DNA of 42,078 bases. Source: SG8-30 sp964406445 (GTDB lineage: Bacteria; Pseudomonadota; Gammaproteobacteria; Steroidobacterales; Steroidobacteraceae). The stretch is taken from the NCBI GenBank assembly GCA_964406445.1, contig CAYORU010000031.1:1-42078 (forward strand). The letters run 5' to 3'. A model generated the notes under the pieces. It did not search any database, was not told the origin of the DNA, and saw only the letters and a program-made list of their open reading frames with translations. Numbering within the stretch: position 1 is the first letter of the stretch; every line of letters starts with the position of its first letter. Shown one piece after another: positions 30,645-38,592 of this stretch. A program made the translations under genes and the position numbers.

Positions 30645-31114
30645 GCCGCCGCCCCGAGCCGCTGGTTGAGCTCGATGAAGTAGCCGCCCGGATCCCAGAA
30701 GCTCATCGAGATCATCCTGAGCATCGCGCCGTCGGCGCCGCGCACCTCGAAGGGATGCGGGTCGGCGAAGATGCGCGCGCCGGCGTCGCGCAGGCGGCGG
30801 TGGCTCTCCGCAACATCCTCGCCCTGCATCACGAACACGACGTCGCCCACGCCGAGCCGCTCGCGCGCCGCCGCCGGCCGCGGCAGCGACGGCTCGAGCC
30901 ACTGCAGCAGCCCGATCATGCCCACCACCGGATCCTTCGCCCGCAGGATCACGAGCCGCGTGCGGTCGCCCGCCGCGCCCGCCGCGAGGCCGCGCCCCGA
31001 CAGCACGATCTCGCCGTCGTACCAGACCGTGAAGCCGAGCAGGTCGCGGTAGAAGGCGAGCGAGCGCCCGAGATCCTCGACGATCAGGGTCGTGCGCTTG
31101 AGGATGTTCACCAT
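30641..31114 (-). CDS. VOC (glyoxalase/bleomycin-resistance fold) protein
   Basis: The 157-residue vicinal-oxygen-chelate protein has two beta-alpha-beta modules. It has LIVEDLGRSLAFYRDLLGF at the start and DPGGYFIELNQRL near the end, including the usual terminal metal-ligand Glu. The first-module ligand position, commonly His before the VxDL strand, is Thr, so a standard glyoxalase I metal site is not certain. Substrate is unknown. The ATG at 31114 has GGGAG at good spacing; a long upstream extension of the frame overlaps sbtA and was rejected. It is coupled to the cytochrome b561 gene. Confidence 0.8.
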   Translation of the reverse strand: MVNILKRTTLIVEDLGRSLAFYRDLLGFTVWYDGEIVLSGRGLAAGAAGDRTRLVILRAKDPVVGMIGLLQWLEPSLPRPAAARERLGVGDVVFVMQGEDVAESHRRLRDAGARIFADPHPFEVRGADGAMLRMISMSFWDPGGYFIELNQRLGAAA

Positions 31115-31186
31115 CGCTGCTCCCGGCGGATGCGCGGATTGTAGCAGCCGCTGCCGGGCGCCCCGCGCCGTGTAAACTTCTGCGCC

Positions 31187-32128
31187 ATGCTGTCCATCGA
31201 TCCGGTCGTGCTGTTCTTCCTGCTGGGCGTGGCCGCCGGGCTCGCCCGCAGCGAACTCAGGCTGCCCGCGGCGATCTACGATTTCGTCAGCGCGGTGCTG
31301 CTGCTGTCGATCGGCATGAAGGGCGGCATCCAGCTCGCGGCGCAGCCGGTCGGCAACCTCGCGGCGGACGTGGGCCTGGTCCTGGCGCTCGGCGTGCTGC
31401 TGCCGCTGATCGCCTTCCCGGTGCTGCGCGTCGCCGGGCGCCTGCCCCGGGCCGACGCCGCGTCGGTCGCCGCGCACTACGGCTCGGTCAGCGTCGGCAC
31501 CTTCGCGGTCGCGATCTCCTACGCGGCGCGCGAGGGGATCGCCTACGAGGAGCACATGCCGCTGTTCGTGGTGCTGCTCGAGGTGCCTGCCATCCTGGTC
31601 GGGATCCTGCTGGCGCGCGGAGTGACCCGGAAGACGCGCTGGGGGCCGCTCGCGCACGAGCTGTTCCTCGGCAAGAGCATCGTCCTGCTGCTCGGCGGCC
31701 TGGTCATCGGCTGGATCGCGGGGGCAGAGGGCGTCGAGCCCTTCGCTCCGCTGTTCTTCGACCTGTTCAAGGGCGTGCTGGCGCTGTTCCTGCTCGAGAT
31801 GGGCCTCATCGCCAGCGCGCAGGTCGGCGGCGCGCTCCGCTACGGGCCGTTCCTGTTCGCCTTCGGCCTGCTGGCGCCGGTCGCCTTCGCCACCATCGGC
31901 ATCGGCTTCGGCGCGCTGATGGGGCTGTCGCCCGGCGGCACCACGCTGCTCGCCGTGCTCGCCGGCAGCGCCTCCTACATCGCCGCGCCGGCGACCATGC
32001 GCACGGCCGTGCCGGAGGCCAATCCGGCGATTTCGCTCACCGCCTCGCTCGCGATCACCTTCCCGTTCAACATCCTGGTGGGGATCCCGCTCTACCACCG
32101 CCTCACCGGCCTACTCCTGCACGGTTGA
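31187..32128 (+). CDS. sbtA: SbtA-type sodium-dependent bicarbonate permease
   Basis: The 313-residue membrane protein of about ten helices belongs to the SbtA (DUF897) family, whose cyanobacterial members import bicarbonate with sodium. Family features include SIGMKGGIQL, HYGSVSVGTFAVA and LAGSASYIAAPATMR, the two inverted-repeat core motifs. Substrate is inferred from family. TAAACT at 31173-31178 predicts transcription at about 31185, two bases before the ATG, and no Shine-Dalgarno sequence is seen, so the message may be leaderless. The next gene encodes its usual PII-like partner. Confidence 0.85.
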   Translation: MLSIDPVVLFFLLGVAAGLARSELRLPAAIYDFVSAVLLLSIGMKGGIQLAAQPVGNLAADVGLVLALGVLLPLIAFPVLRVAGRLPRADAASVAAHYGSVSVGTFAVAISYAAREGIAYEEHMPLFVVLLEVPAILVGILLARGVTRKTRWGPLAHELFLGKSIVLLLGGLVIGWIAGAEGVEPFAPLFFDLFKGVLALFLLEMGLIASAQVGGALRYGPFLFAFGLLAPVAFATIGIGFGALMGLSPGGTTLLAVLAGSASYIAAPATMRTAVPEANPAISLTASLAITFPFNILVGIPLYHRLTGLLLHG

Positions 32129-32130
32129 CC

Positions 32131-32433
32131 ATGGAACGCCACCACCGCCGCCTGCTCACCGTCATCACCGAAGCCAGCCTCGAGCGCAGCCTCGTCGCCG
32201 ACCTCAAGGAGTTCGGCGCGCGCGGCTACACCGTCACCGAGGCCCGCGGCCAGGGCCACCGCGGCAAGCGGGCGCTCGACTGGGAACACTCGGGCAACAT
32301 CCGCCTCGAGGTGATCTGCGACGCCGCGCTGGCCGACCGGCTCGCCGCGCACCTGCGCGAGCGCTACTACGACCACTACGCGATGATCCTGTTCGTGCAG
32401 GACGTCGAGGTCCTGCGGCCGGAAAAGTTCTGA
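32131..32433 (+). CDS. sbtB: SbtB-like PII signalling protein
   Basis: The 100-residue PII-superfamily protein is expected to form a trimer that binds adenine nucleotides and gates SbtA. The N-terminal strand LLTVITEASLERSL, the T-loop region EARGQGHRGKRALDW and the LEVICDAALADRLAAHL strand-helix fit the fold. The C-terminal CGPxGC redox loop of some cyanobacterial SbtB proteins is absent. The ATG at 32131 is two bases after the sbtA stop. Its own stop overlaps the next ATG as TGATG, coupling it to the ABC exporter genes. Confidence 0.82.
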   Translation: MERHHRRLLTVITEASLERSLVADLKEFGARGYTVTEARGQGHRGKRALDWEHSGNIRLEVICDAALADRLAAHLRERYYDHYAMILFVQDVEVLRPEKF

Positions 32434-33173
32434 TGATCGAGGCGCGGGGGCTGACGCGGCGGTTCGGCGCGCTGACCGCGGTGGACGACCTGTCGTTCAG
32501 CGTAGGTCCCGGCGAGGTGCTCGGCCTCCTCGGGCCGAACGGCGCCGGCAAGACCACCACCATGCGGCTCATCGCCGGATTCCTGGCGCCGAGCGCCGGC
32601 ACGGCGGTCGTCTGCGGCCACGACGTCGGGCGCGACCCGCGCCGCGCGCGCGCCGCGCTCGGCTACCTGCCCGAGGGCGCGCCCGCCTGGGGCGAGATGA
32701 CCGCCCGCGAGCTGCTCGGCTTCGTCGCCAGCGTGCGGCGGATGCCGCCACCGGCCCGCCGGGCCCGCTTCGCGCAGGTGGTGGACCGGCTCGGCCTGGC
32801 GCCGGTGCTCGACCGGCGCCTCGAGACGCTGTCGAAGGGCTTCCGGCGGCGCGCCGGGCTCGCGCAGGCGATCCTGCACGACCCGCCGGCGCTGGTGCTG
32901 GACGAGCCGACCGACGGCCTGGACCCGAACCAGAAGCACGAGCTGCGCGCGCTGATCCGCGAGATGGCGCGCGAGAAGGCGATCATGGTCTCCACCCACG
33001 TGCTCGAGGAAGTGCAGGCGATCTGCACCCGGGCTGTCGTCATCGCGCGCGGCCGGCTGCTGGTCGACGACACGCCGCAAGGCCTCGCCGCGCGTGGCGG
33101 CGCCGAGGGCGACGTCACCGCCCGCATCGACGCCGCCTTCCGCGCGCTGACCGCGGGAGGCGCCGATGGCTGA
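32433..33173 (+). CDS. ABC transporter ATPase (Gld/ABC-2 type)
   Basis: The 246-residue cytoplasmic ATPase has Walker A GPNGAGKTT (34-42), signature LSKGF (133-137), Walker B ALVLDEP (153-159) and switch His 189 in STH. It resembles GldA/NatA-type ATPases that energise ABC-2 exporters. Its ATG overlaps the sbtB stop by one base and its end overlaps the permease start by 8 bp. The cargo is not known. Confidence 0.9.
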   Translation: MIEARGLTRRFGALTAVDDLSFSVGPGEVLGLLGPNGAGKTTTMRLIAGFLAPSAGTAVVCGHDVGRDPRRARAALGYLPEGAPAWGEMTARELLGFVASVRRMPPPARRARFAQVVDRLGLAPVLDRRLETLSKGFRRRAGLAQAILHDPPALVLDEPTDGLDPNQKHELRALIREMAREKAIMVSTHVLEEVQAICTRAVVIARGRLLVDDTPQGLAARGGAEGDVTARIDAAFRALTAGGADG

Positions 33174-33900
33174 GCTGGCGGCGGTGTTCCGCCGCGAGCT
33201 GGCCTCCTACTTCGCGACCCCCGTGGCGGCGGTCTTCATGAGCGTGTTCGTGGTGCTCGCCGCGGCGCTGCCCTTCCGGCTCGGCGGCTTCTTCGAGGCC
33301 GGCCAGGCCGACCTGTCCGCCTTCTTCGCCTTCCACCCCTGGCTGTACGTGTTCTTCGTGCCCGCCGTGTGCATGCGGCTGTGGGCCGAGGAGCGCCGGG
33401 CCGGCACGCTCGAGCTGCTCGTGACGCTGCCCCTGTCCACCGCGCAGGCGGTCGCCGGCAAGTTCCTCGCGGCCTGGGCCTTCGTCGCGCTGACGCTCGC
33501 GCTGACCACGCCGATGTGGATCACGGTCAACTACCTGGGCGAGCCGGACAACGGCGCCATCGCCGCCGCCTACGCCGGCAGCGCGCTGATGGCGGGCGCC
33601 TTCATCGCGATCGGCGGCTGCCTGTCGGCCGCGACCTCGAGCCAGGCGGTCGCGTACGTGCTCGCCGTCGCCGTCGGCTTCGCGCTCCTGCTCGCCGGCC
33701 ACGACTTCGTGCTCGACGCCCTGCGCGGCTTCGCGCCCGGCGCGCTGGTCGACGCGGTCGCCGCGCTGTCGCTGCTGACGCACGTCCAGTCGATCGCGCG
33801 CGGCGTGCTCGATCTCGCGGATGTGCTATTCTTCGCGGTGACGATCGCGCTGTGGCTCGCCGCGACCGTGATCCTCGTGGACCACGGGCGCGCGCGGTGA
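33166..33900 (+). CDS. ABC-2 permease (GldF-like)
   Basis: The 244-residue membrane protein has six predicted helices and the ABC-2 permease segment RLWAEERRAGTLELLVTLPL, which in this family contacts the ATPase. Similar proteins pair with a GldG-like auxiliary protein, as here. It overlaps the ATPase gene by 8 bp and is followed 7 bp later by the GldG-like gene. Confidence 0.87.
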   Translation: MAELAAVFRRELASYFATPVAAVFMSVFVVLAAALPFRLGGFFEAGQADLSAFFAFHPWLYVFFVPAVCMRLWAEERRAGTLELLVTLPLSTAQAVAGKFLAAWAFVALTLALTTPMWITVNYLGEPDNGAIAAAYAGSALMAGAFIAIGGCLSAATSSQAVAYVLAVAVGFALLLAGHDFVLDALRGFAPGALVDAVAALSLLTHVQSIARGVLDLADVLFFAVTIALWLAATVILVDHGRAR

Positions 33901-33907
33901 TCGCGCC

Positions 33908-35785
33908 GTGAAGCGCGCCCTCGCCCGCCGCCTCGGGGGCCCGCTCGGCCTCGCGGCCCTGGCGCTCGCCTTCCTGCTGCTGCCCACGGCGGTGTCGGGA
34001 CTGTTCGGCGGCCTCCGGCTCGACCTCACCGACGGACGCCTGTACAGCCTGAGCGACCAGAGCCGGCGCCTCGCGGCCGGCCTCGAGCGGCCGGTCGCGC
34101 TGGAGCTGTTCGCCTCCGCGGAGCTCGGCCGGGCCGACCCGGTCTTTCGCAGCTACGCGCCGCGGGTCCGCCAGCTGCTCGAGGAGCTGGTCGCCGCCAG
34201 CGGCGGACGACTCTCGCTCGCCTTGACCGACCCGGCGCCGTTCTCGCCCGAGGAGGATCGCGCCGACGCGCTCGGCCTCGAGCCGCTGCCGTCCCCGCGC
34301 GGCGGCGGGGCGCTCTACTTCGGGCTGGTGGCGAGCCGCGGCGAGGCCGGGCGCGCCGTGCTGCCGCTGCTCGAGCCGCGGCGCGAGCGTTTCCTCGAAT
34401 ACGACGTCGCCCGGCTGCTGCACGAGCTCGACCGGCAGGCGCGCCCGGTCGTGGGCCTGATGAGCACCCTGCCGCTGGCCTTCGGCTTCGACCCGTCGGG
34501 GCAACGGATGCGCGAGCCCTGGGCGATCGTCGGCCAGATGCAGCAGCTGTTCACGGTCAGGAGCGTGGACCCGGACGCGACGCGGATCCCGCCCGAGATC
34601 GACCTGCTGATGCTCGTGCACCCCAAGCACCTGTCCGACGCGACGCTGTACGCGCTCGACCAGTACGTGCTGCGCGGCGGGCGGCTGCTCGCCTTCGTGG
34701 ACCCCTCGGCCGAGCAGGACTCGGCGGGCGCCAACCCGCTGGACCCGTTCGCGGGCGACGGCCGCGCTTCCGATCTCGGCCCGCTCGCCGCGGCCTGGGG
34801 CGTCGCCTTCGATCCGGGCAAGGTGGTGGTCGACGCGCGCCACGCGCTGACCGTGCAAGGCACGGCGGGCCCGGTGCGCCACCTCGGCTTCCTCGGCTTC
34901 GGGCCGGAGGCGCTCGCCGCGGACGACCCGCTCACCGCGACGCTCGAGCTCATCACCTTCGCGACCGCCGGAAGCCTGGCGCCGGCCGGCGATCCCGCCC
35001 CCCGCTTCGAGCCGCTCGTGACCACGAGCGCCGAGTCGGCGCTGATGGACGCCGCGCGCTTCGCCGAGCCCACCGGACCGGAAGCCCTGTTCGAGGGCTT
35101 CGCGCCCGGCGGGGAGCGCCACGTGCTGGCCGCCCGCCTCGGCGGGCGGCCGGCTTCGGCGTGGCCGGCCGGGCCGCCCCCGGGCGCGACCGCCCCCGCG
35201 GACGGCCACCTGGCCGCGGCAAGCGAGGACGCGCAGATCATCCTGGTCGCCGACACCGACCTGCTCGCGGATCCGCTGTGGACGCGTGGCGCCGGCTTCG
35301 GCGGCGCGCGCGTCCTCGAGGCCTGGGCCGGCAACGGCGACTTCGTGCTGAACGCGCTCGACCTGCTGGGCGGCAGCGACGCGCTGGTCGCACTGCGCGG
35401 CCGCGCCAGCTTCCTGAGGCCCTTCGAGCGGGTCGAGGAGCTGCGCCGGCGGGCCGATGCGCGGCTGCGCGCCGAACAGGTCGCGCTCGAGCGCGAGCTC
35501 GAGGCGACCGAGCAACGCCTGTTCGAGCTGCAATCCGGTCGCGACGAGGCGGGCTCGCCGCTGCCTTCGGCCGGGCAGGCGGCCGAGCTGGCGCGCTTTC
35601 GCGAGGAGCGCGCCCGGGTCCGCCGCGAGTTGCGCGACCTGCGCCGCGAACTCGACCGCGACATCGAGCGCCTCGGGCGGCGGCTGGCGTGGCTCAACAT
35701 CGTGGTCGCGCCCGCGGCCGGCGTGACGCTGCTCTTGACGCTCGCCGCCCTGCTCCGCCGCCGCGGCCGCGGGCTGCCGCCGTGA
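33908..35785 (+). CDS. GldG-like ABC transporter auxiliary protein
   Basis: The 625-residue protein has an N-terminal transmembrane helix (about 13-33), a large periplasmic region with RLDLTDGRLYSLS near the start and DLLMLVHPKHLSDATLYALDQ in the middle, a Glu/Arg-rich coiled coil (about 510-590) and a C-terminal helix before RRRGRG. This is the layout of the GldG family, known from gliding-motility exporters and widespread in non-gliding bacteria. The usual following DUF4340 gene is absent; an RDD gene takes its place. The start is GTG at 33908, and its stop overlaps the next GTG as GTGA. Confidence 0.85.
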   Translation: MKRALARRLGGPLGLAALALAFLLLPTAVSGLFGGLRLDLTDGRLYSLSDQSRRLAAGLERPVALELFASAELGRADPVFRSYAPRVRQLLEELVAASGGRLSLALTDPAPFSPEEDRADALGLEPLPSPRGGGALYFGLVASRGEAGRAVLPLLEPRRERFLEYDVARLLHELDRQARPVVGLMSTLPLAFGFDPSGQRMREPWAIVGQMQQLFTVRSVDPDATRIPPEIDLLMLVHPKHLSDATLYALDQYVLRGGRLLAFVDPSAEQDSAGANPLDPFAGDGRASDLGPLAAAWGVAFDPGKVVVDARHALTVQGTAGPVRHLGFLGFGPEALAADDPLTATLELITFATAGSLAPAGDPAPRFEPLVTTSAESALMDAARFAEPTGPEALFEGFAPGGERHVLAARLGGRPASAWPAGPPPGATAPADGHLAAASEDAQIILVADTDLLADPLWTRGAGFGGARVLEAWAGNGDFVLNALDLLGGSDALVALRGRASFLRPFERVEELRRRADARLRAEQVALERELEATEQRLFELQSGRDEAGSPLPSAGQAAELARFREERARVRRELRDLRRELDRDIERLGRRLAWLNIVVAPAAGVTLLLTLAALLRRRGRGLPP

Positions 35786-36291
35786 AGCCCGAAGCGCTCG
35801 GGCCGGCCGGCGTAGGCCGGCGATTCGCGGCGCTCGTCTACGACTCGCTGCTGCTCGTCGCCGTGCTGTTCCTCGGCACGCTGCTGTTCCTGCCGCTGTC
35901 CGGCGGCGAAGCCATCACGCCGCAGGACTCGGGCCTCCTCGAGCACGCCTACCGCGCCTGGATCGCACTCCTGACGCTGGGCTTCTTCGGCCTGCCCTGG
36001 GTCCGCAGCGGCCAGACGCTCGGCATGATGTCGTGGAAGCTCCGGCTCGACCGGGCCGACGGGCGGCGGCCCGGCTGGACGGAGTCCGCCGCCCGGCTCG
36101 CGATCGGCGGGGTGATGGTGACGGGCTTCGCAGCAGGCCTGTGGCTCGCGGAAAGGCCGCAGACGCCGGCCTGGCTGCCGGCCCTGCTGTTCCTGCCCGC
36201 GCTCGTGAACTACCTGTGGATGGGGCTCGACCGCGAGGCCCGCACGCTGCAGGACGTGCTGACCGGTTGCCGCGTGGTGCGGATCGGCTGA
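35782..36291 (+). CDS. RDD-family membrane protein
   Basis: The 169-residue RDD-family membrane protein has four predicted helices. The family Arg-Asp-Asp region is seen as GVGRRFAALVYDSLLL, and the SGQTLGMMSWKLRL segment is another hallmark. Function in this context is unknown; some relatives act in ion homeostasis. The start is GTG at 35782, overlapping the GldG-like stop. It ends four bases from the converging lptG stop. Confidence 0.85.
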   Translation: MKPEALGPAGVGRRFAALVYDSLLLVAVLFLGTLLFLPLSGGEAITPQDSGLLEHAYRAWIALLTLGFFGLPWVRSGQTLGMMSWKLRLDRADGRRPGWTESAARLAIGGVMVTGFAAGLWLAERPQTPAWLPALLFLPALVNYLWMGLDREARTLQDVLTGCRVVRIG

Positions 36292-36295
36292 GCGT

Positions 36296-37366
36296 TCACC
36301 GGACCCGGGCGTAGGCCGCCGCCACGACCGCCGCGAGCAGCGCCGTGGGCGCCCAGGCCGCCACCAGCGGGTCGAGGTCGTAGACCTGCGCGCTGTTCTC
36401 CATCGTGCGGTTCACGAGGAAGTACAGCACGCCGAGCAGGATGCCCGAGACGGTGCGAGCGCCCGCGCCGGAGGAGCGCAGCGGGCCGAGCGCGACGGGC
36501 ACGGCGAGCAGGCAGACCAGCACCGCGGACACGGTGCGCGCGACGCGCGCCCACATCGCCACCTCGTAGGCGCGCGACTCGAGGCCGTTGCGCTGCAGGT
36601 GGGCGACGTACTCGCGCAGCCCGCGCACCGGCAGCGCGTCCGGCGAGACGACCGCGAGCCCGACGAAGTCGCGGTTGAGGTTGGCCTCGACCTCGCGCGC
36701 CAGGTCGCGCTCGGCCTCGGTGCGCTGCGGGGCGAAGCGCGTCTCGGCGTAGTTGTCGAGCCGCCAGCGGTTGCCGCCGAGGTCGGTCGCGCGGTCGGCG
36801 CGGACGATGCGCCGGACGGCGAGGTCGGGACCGAGCTCGAAGACGTACAGGCCGCCGAACATGTTGCCGGCGGTCTGCTGGCGGATGTTGACCATCAGCG
36901 GCCCGTCCTTGGACCAGGAGCTGCGGCTGCCGGCCGCGTTGAACTCGGAGAACTTGCTGAACACCTTCAGCTGGCGCGCGTACTGGTCGGCGGGCGGAGC
37001 CGCGTACTCCCCCACCACCCACATGACCGCGAGCACCACCAGGCCGGCCAGCGCCGCGCTGCCGCCGAGCCGCAGCGTGGAGACGCCGGAGGCGCGCATG
37101 ACGGTCAGCTCGCTGTCCCGGGCCAGCGCACCGAGGCCGAGGATGCCGCCGATCAGCGCCGCGATCGGCAGCAGCTCGAAGGCCTGCTGCGGGATGGACA
37201 ACAGCGTGTACACGAACGCGCTGCGCACGTCGTAGCTGCCGGTGCCGATGTCGTCCTGCTGGCTGATGAAGGTGAACAGCGAGGTCAGCGTGATGAGCAC
37301 TGCGAGCGCCATCGCCGAGTAGCCGAGGATCGCCTTGGCGAGGTAGCGGTCGAGCCGGGTGATCAT
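36296..37366 (-). CDS. lptG: LPS export permease LptG
   Basis: LptG is one half of the LptB2FG inner-membrane transporter that extracts lipopolysaccharide and passes it to LptC. The 356-residue protein has three N-terminal helices, a periplasmic beta-jellyroll domain (about 140-260) and three C-terminal helices. The SELTVMRASGVS segment is the coupling helix that contacts LptB. The ATG at 37366 overlaps the lptF stop as ATGA; the frame is open upstream but similarity starts here. Confidence 0.95.
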   Translation of the reverse strand: MITRLDRYLAKAILGYSAMALAVLITLTSLFTFISQQDDIGTGSYDVRSAFVYTLLSIPQQAFELLPIAALIGGILGLGALARDSELTVMRASGVSTLRLGGSAALAGLVVLAVMWVVGEYAAPPADQYARQLKVFSKFSEFNAAGSRSSWSKDGPLMVNIRQQTAGNMFGGLYVFELGPDLAVRRIVRADRATDLGGNRWRLDNYAETRFAPQRTEAERDLAREVEANLNRDFVGLAVVSPDALPVRGLREYVAHLQRNGLESRAYEVAMWARVARTVSAVLVCLLAVPVALGPLRSSGAGARTVSGILLGVLYFLVNRTMENSAQVYDLDPLVAAWAPTALLAAVVAAAYARVR

Positions 37367-38448
37367 GCGCGCGACCAGGTGAGCCGCGTGAGCGGGCTCT
37401 GCCGATGCAGCAGCACCAGAGCCAGCGCGCCGACCGCCGCGTGCGCCCACCACAACCCGAGCGCCGGGTCCAGCCGGCCCTTCTCGATCCACACCTGGCC
37501 GGCCGCGACCAGCTGCGAGTACACGAAGTAGACGAGGATCGCGAGCGCGACCCGCGCGTAGCGGCCTTCGCGGGGTCGCAGCGCGGACAGCGGCACGGCG
37601 AGCAGGGCCAACGTCAGCACCATCACTGGCTGGGCGATGCGCCAGTGCAGCTCGGCCGACGCTTCGGGGTCGGGCGACGCGCGCAGCTGGTCGAGGGTCA
37701 TCTGCCCGACGCGCACGCGGCCGGCGCCCGGCTCGGGGATCCGCACCGGGATGCCGTGCTCGGCGAACCGCAGCCGGCGGAACCCGGCCTCGCCCGGCAC
37801 GCCCTCGAGGCGCTCGCCGTCGTACAGGACGACCACGTGCAGGCGCCCCCCCTCCTCGATCCGGTGCACGGCCCGGGCGGCGGTCGCGACCTCGACGCGA
37901 TCCCCCACCTGCCGCTGCAGGAAGACGTTGTACAGCGTGCCGGCAGCGTCGGCGCGCTCGGCGTAGAAGACGGCGCTTCCGCCCGCGAAGCTCCTGAACT
38001 TGCCGGCCTCGAGCCGGCCGAACTCGGCCTCGCGGATCGCGGTCTGGCGAACCTCCTGCGCCTTGGCGTAGGCGGCGGGCCCGAGGTCGAAGGCGAGCGC
38101 CGACAGGCCGAGCGCCACCACGCCGGCGAAGGCGAGCACCGGCAGGTAGAGCCGCTCGGGCCCCATCCCGCAGGCGCGGATCGCGGCCATCTCGCTCTCG
38201 TGGTAGAGCCTGCCGAGCGCCATCATCACCGCGAGCAGCGTCGCCACCGGGACGATCACCGCCAGGTTCTGCAGGGAGGTGAGGCCGATCAGGACGAAGA
38301 CGACTTCCTTCGGGAAGCCGCGCTCGGCCGCGAGCCCGAGGATCCTCGCGAGCTGATTGCTGACCAGGATCACCAGCAGGACGCCGGTGACGGCCACCCA
38401 GACGACGGCGACCTCGCGCAGCACGTAGCGGTCCAGCCTGCCGAACAA
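37363..38448 (-). CDS. lptF: LPS export permease LptF
   Basis: LptF is the partner permease of LptG. The 361-residue protein has the same three helices, jellyroll, three helices layout and the coupling-helix segment SEMAAIRACGM. The start is TTG at 38448, supported by AGGAAGG four bases upstream and by family alignment (MFGRLDRYVLRE). It is divergent from pepA, the conserved gammaproteobacterial arrangement. Confidence 0.95.
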   Translation of the reverse strand: MFGRLDRYVLREVAVVWVAVTGVLLVILVSNQLARILGLAAERGFPKEVVFVLIGLTSLQNLAVIVPVATLLAVMMALGRLYHESEMAAIRACGMGPERLYLPVLAFAGVVALGLSALAFDLGPAAYAKAQEVRQTAIREAEFGRLEAGKFRSFAGGSAVFYAERADAAGTLYNVFLQRQVGDRVEVATAARAVHRIEEGGRLHVVVLYDGERLEGVPGEAGFRRLRFAEHGIPVRIPEPGAGRVRVGQMTLDQLRASPDPEASAELHWRIAQPVMVLTLALLAVPLSALRPREGRYARVALAILVYFVYSQLVAAGQVWIEKGRLDPALGLWWAHAAVGALALVLLHRQSPLTRLTWSRA

Positions 38449-38452
38449 GGCG

Positions 38453-38459
38453 CCTTCCT
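38453..38459 (-). promoter_or_regulatory. Ribosome binding site supporting the lptF TTG start
   Basis: AGGAAGG on the minus strand lies four bases before the TTG at 38448 and is one of the strongest Shine-Dalgarno matches in the window. Confidence 0.7.
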
Positions 38460-38484
38460 CTGGATTAGACTAGCGGCACAAGAA

Positions 38485-38518
38485 CCGACGCCGGCGCTCC
38501 GCGGCGCGGGCGCGTCGG
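38485..38518. other. Inverted repeat between lptF and pepA
   Basis: CCGACGC and GCGTCGG form a 7-bp inverted repeat around a 20-nt GC-rich spacer in the 144-bp divergent intergenic region. It could be a shared operator or a leader hairpin. No clear -35/-10 pair is seen for pepA. Confidence 0.3.
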
Positions 38519-38580
38519 TACGTTAAACCAGCGCCGTCCCCGGCTCAACGCGCATCGCGCCGCCGGCGGCGCACAGCTTG

Positions 38581-38587
38581 AGGGGAG
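38581..38587 (+). promoter_or_regulatory. Ribosome binding site fixing the pepA start
   Basis: AGGGGAG is five bases before the ATG at 38593 and decides that start over the in-frame TTG at 38578. Confidence 0.7.
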
Positions 38588-38592
38588 CCTTG

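Noticed and set aside
31115..32098. Upstream extension of the VOC protein frame
   Set aside because: It lies antisense to sbtA; a good ribosome site precedes the ATG at 31114 where similarity begins.
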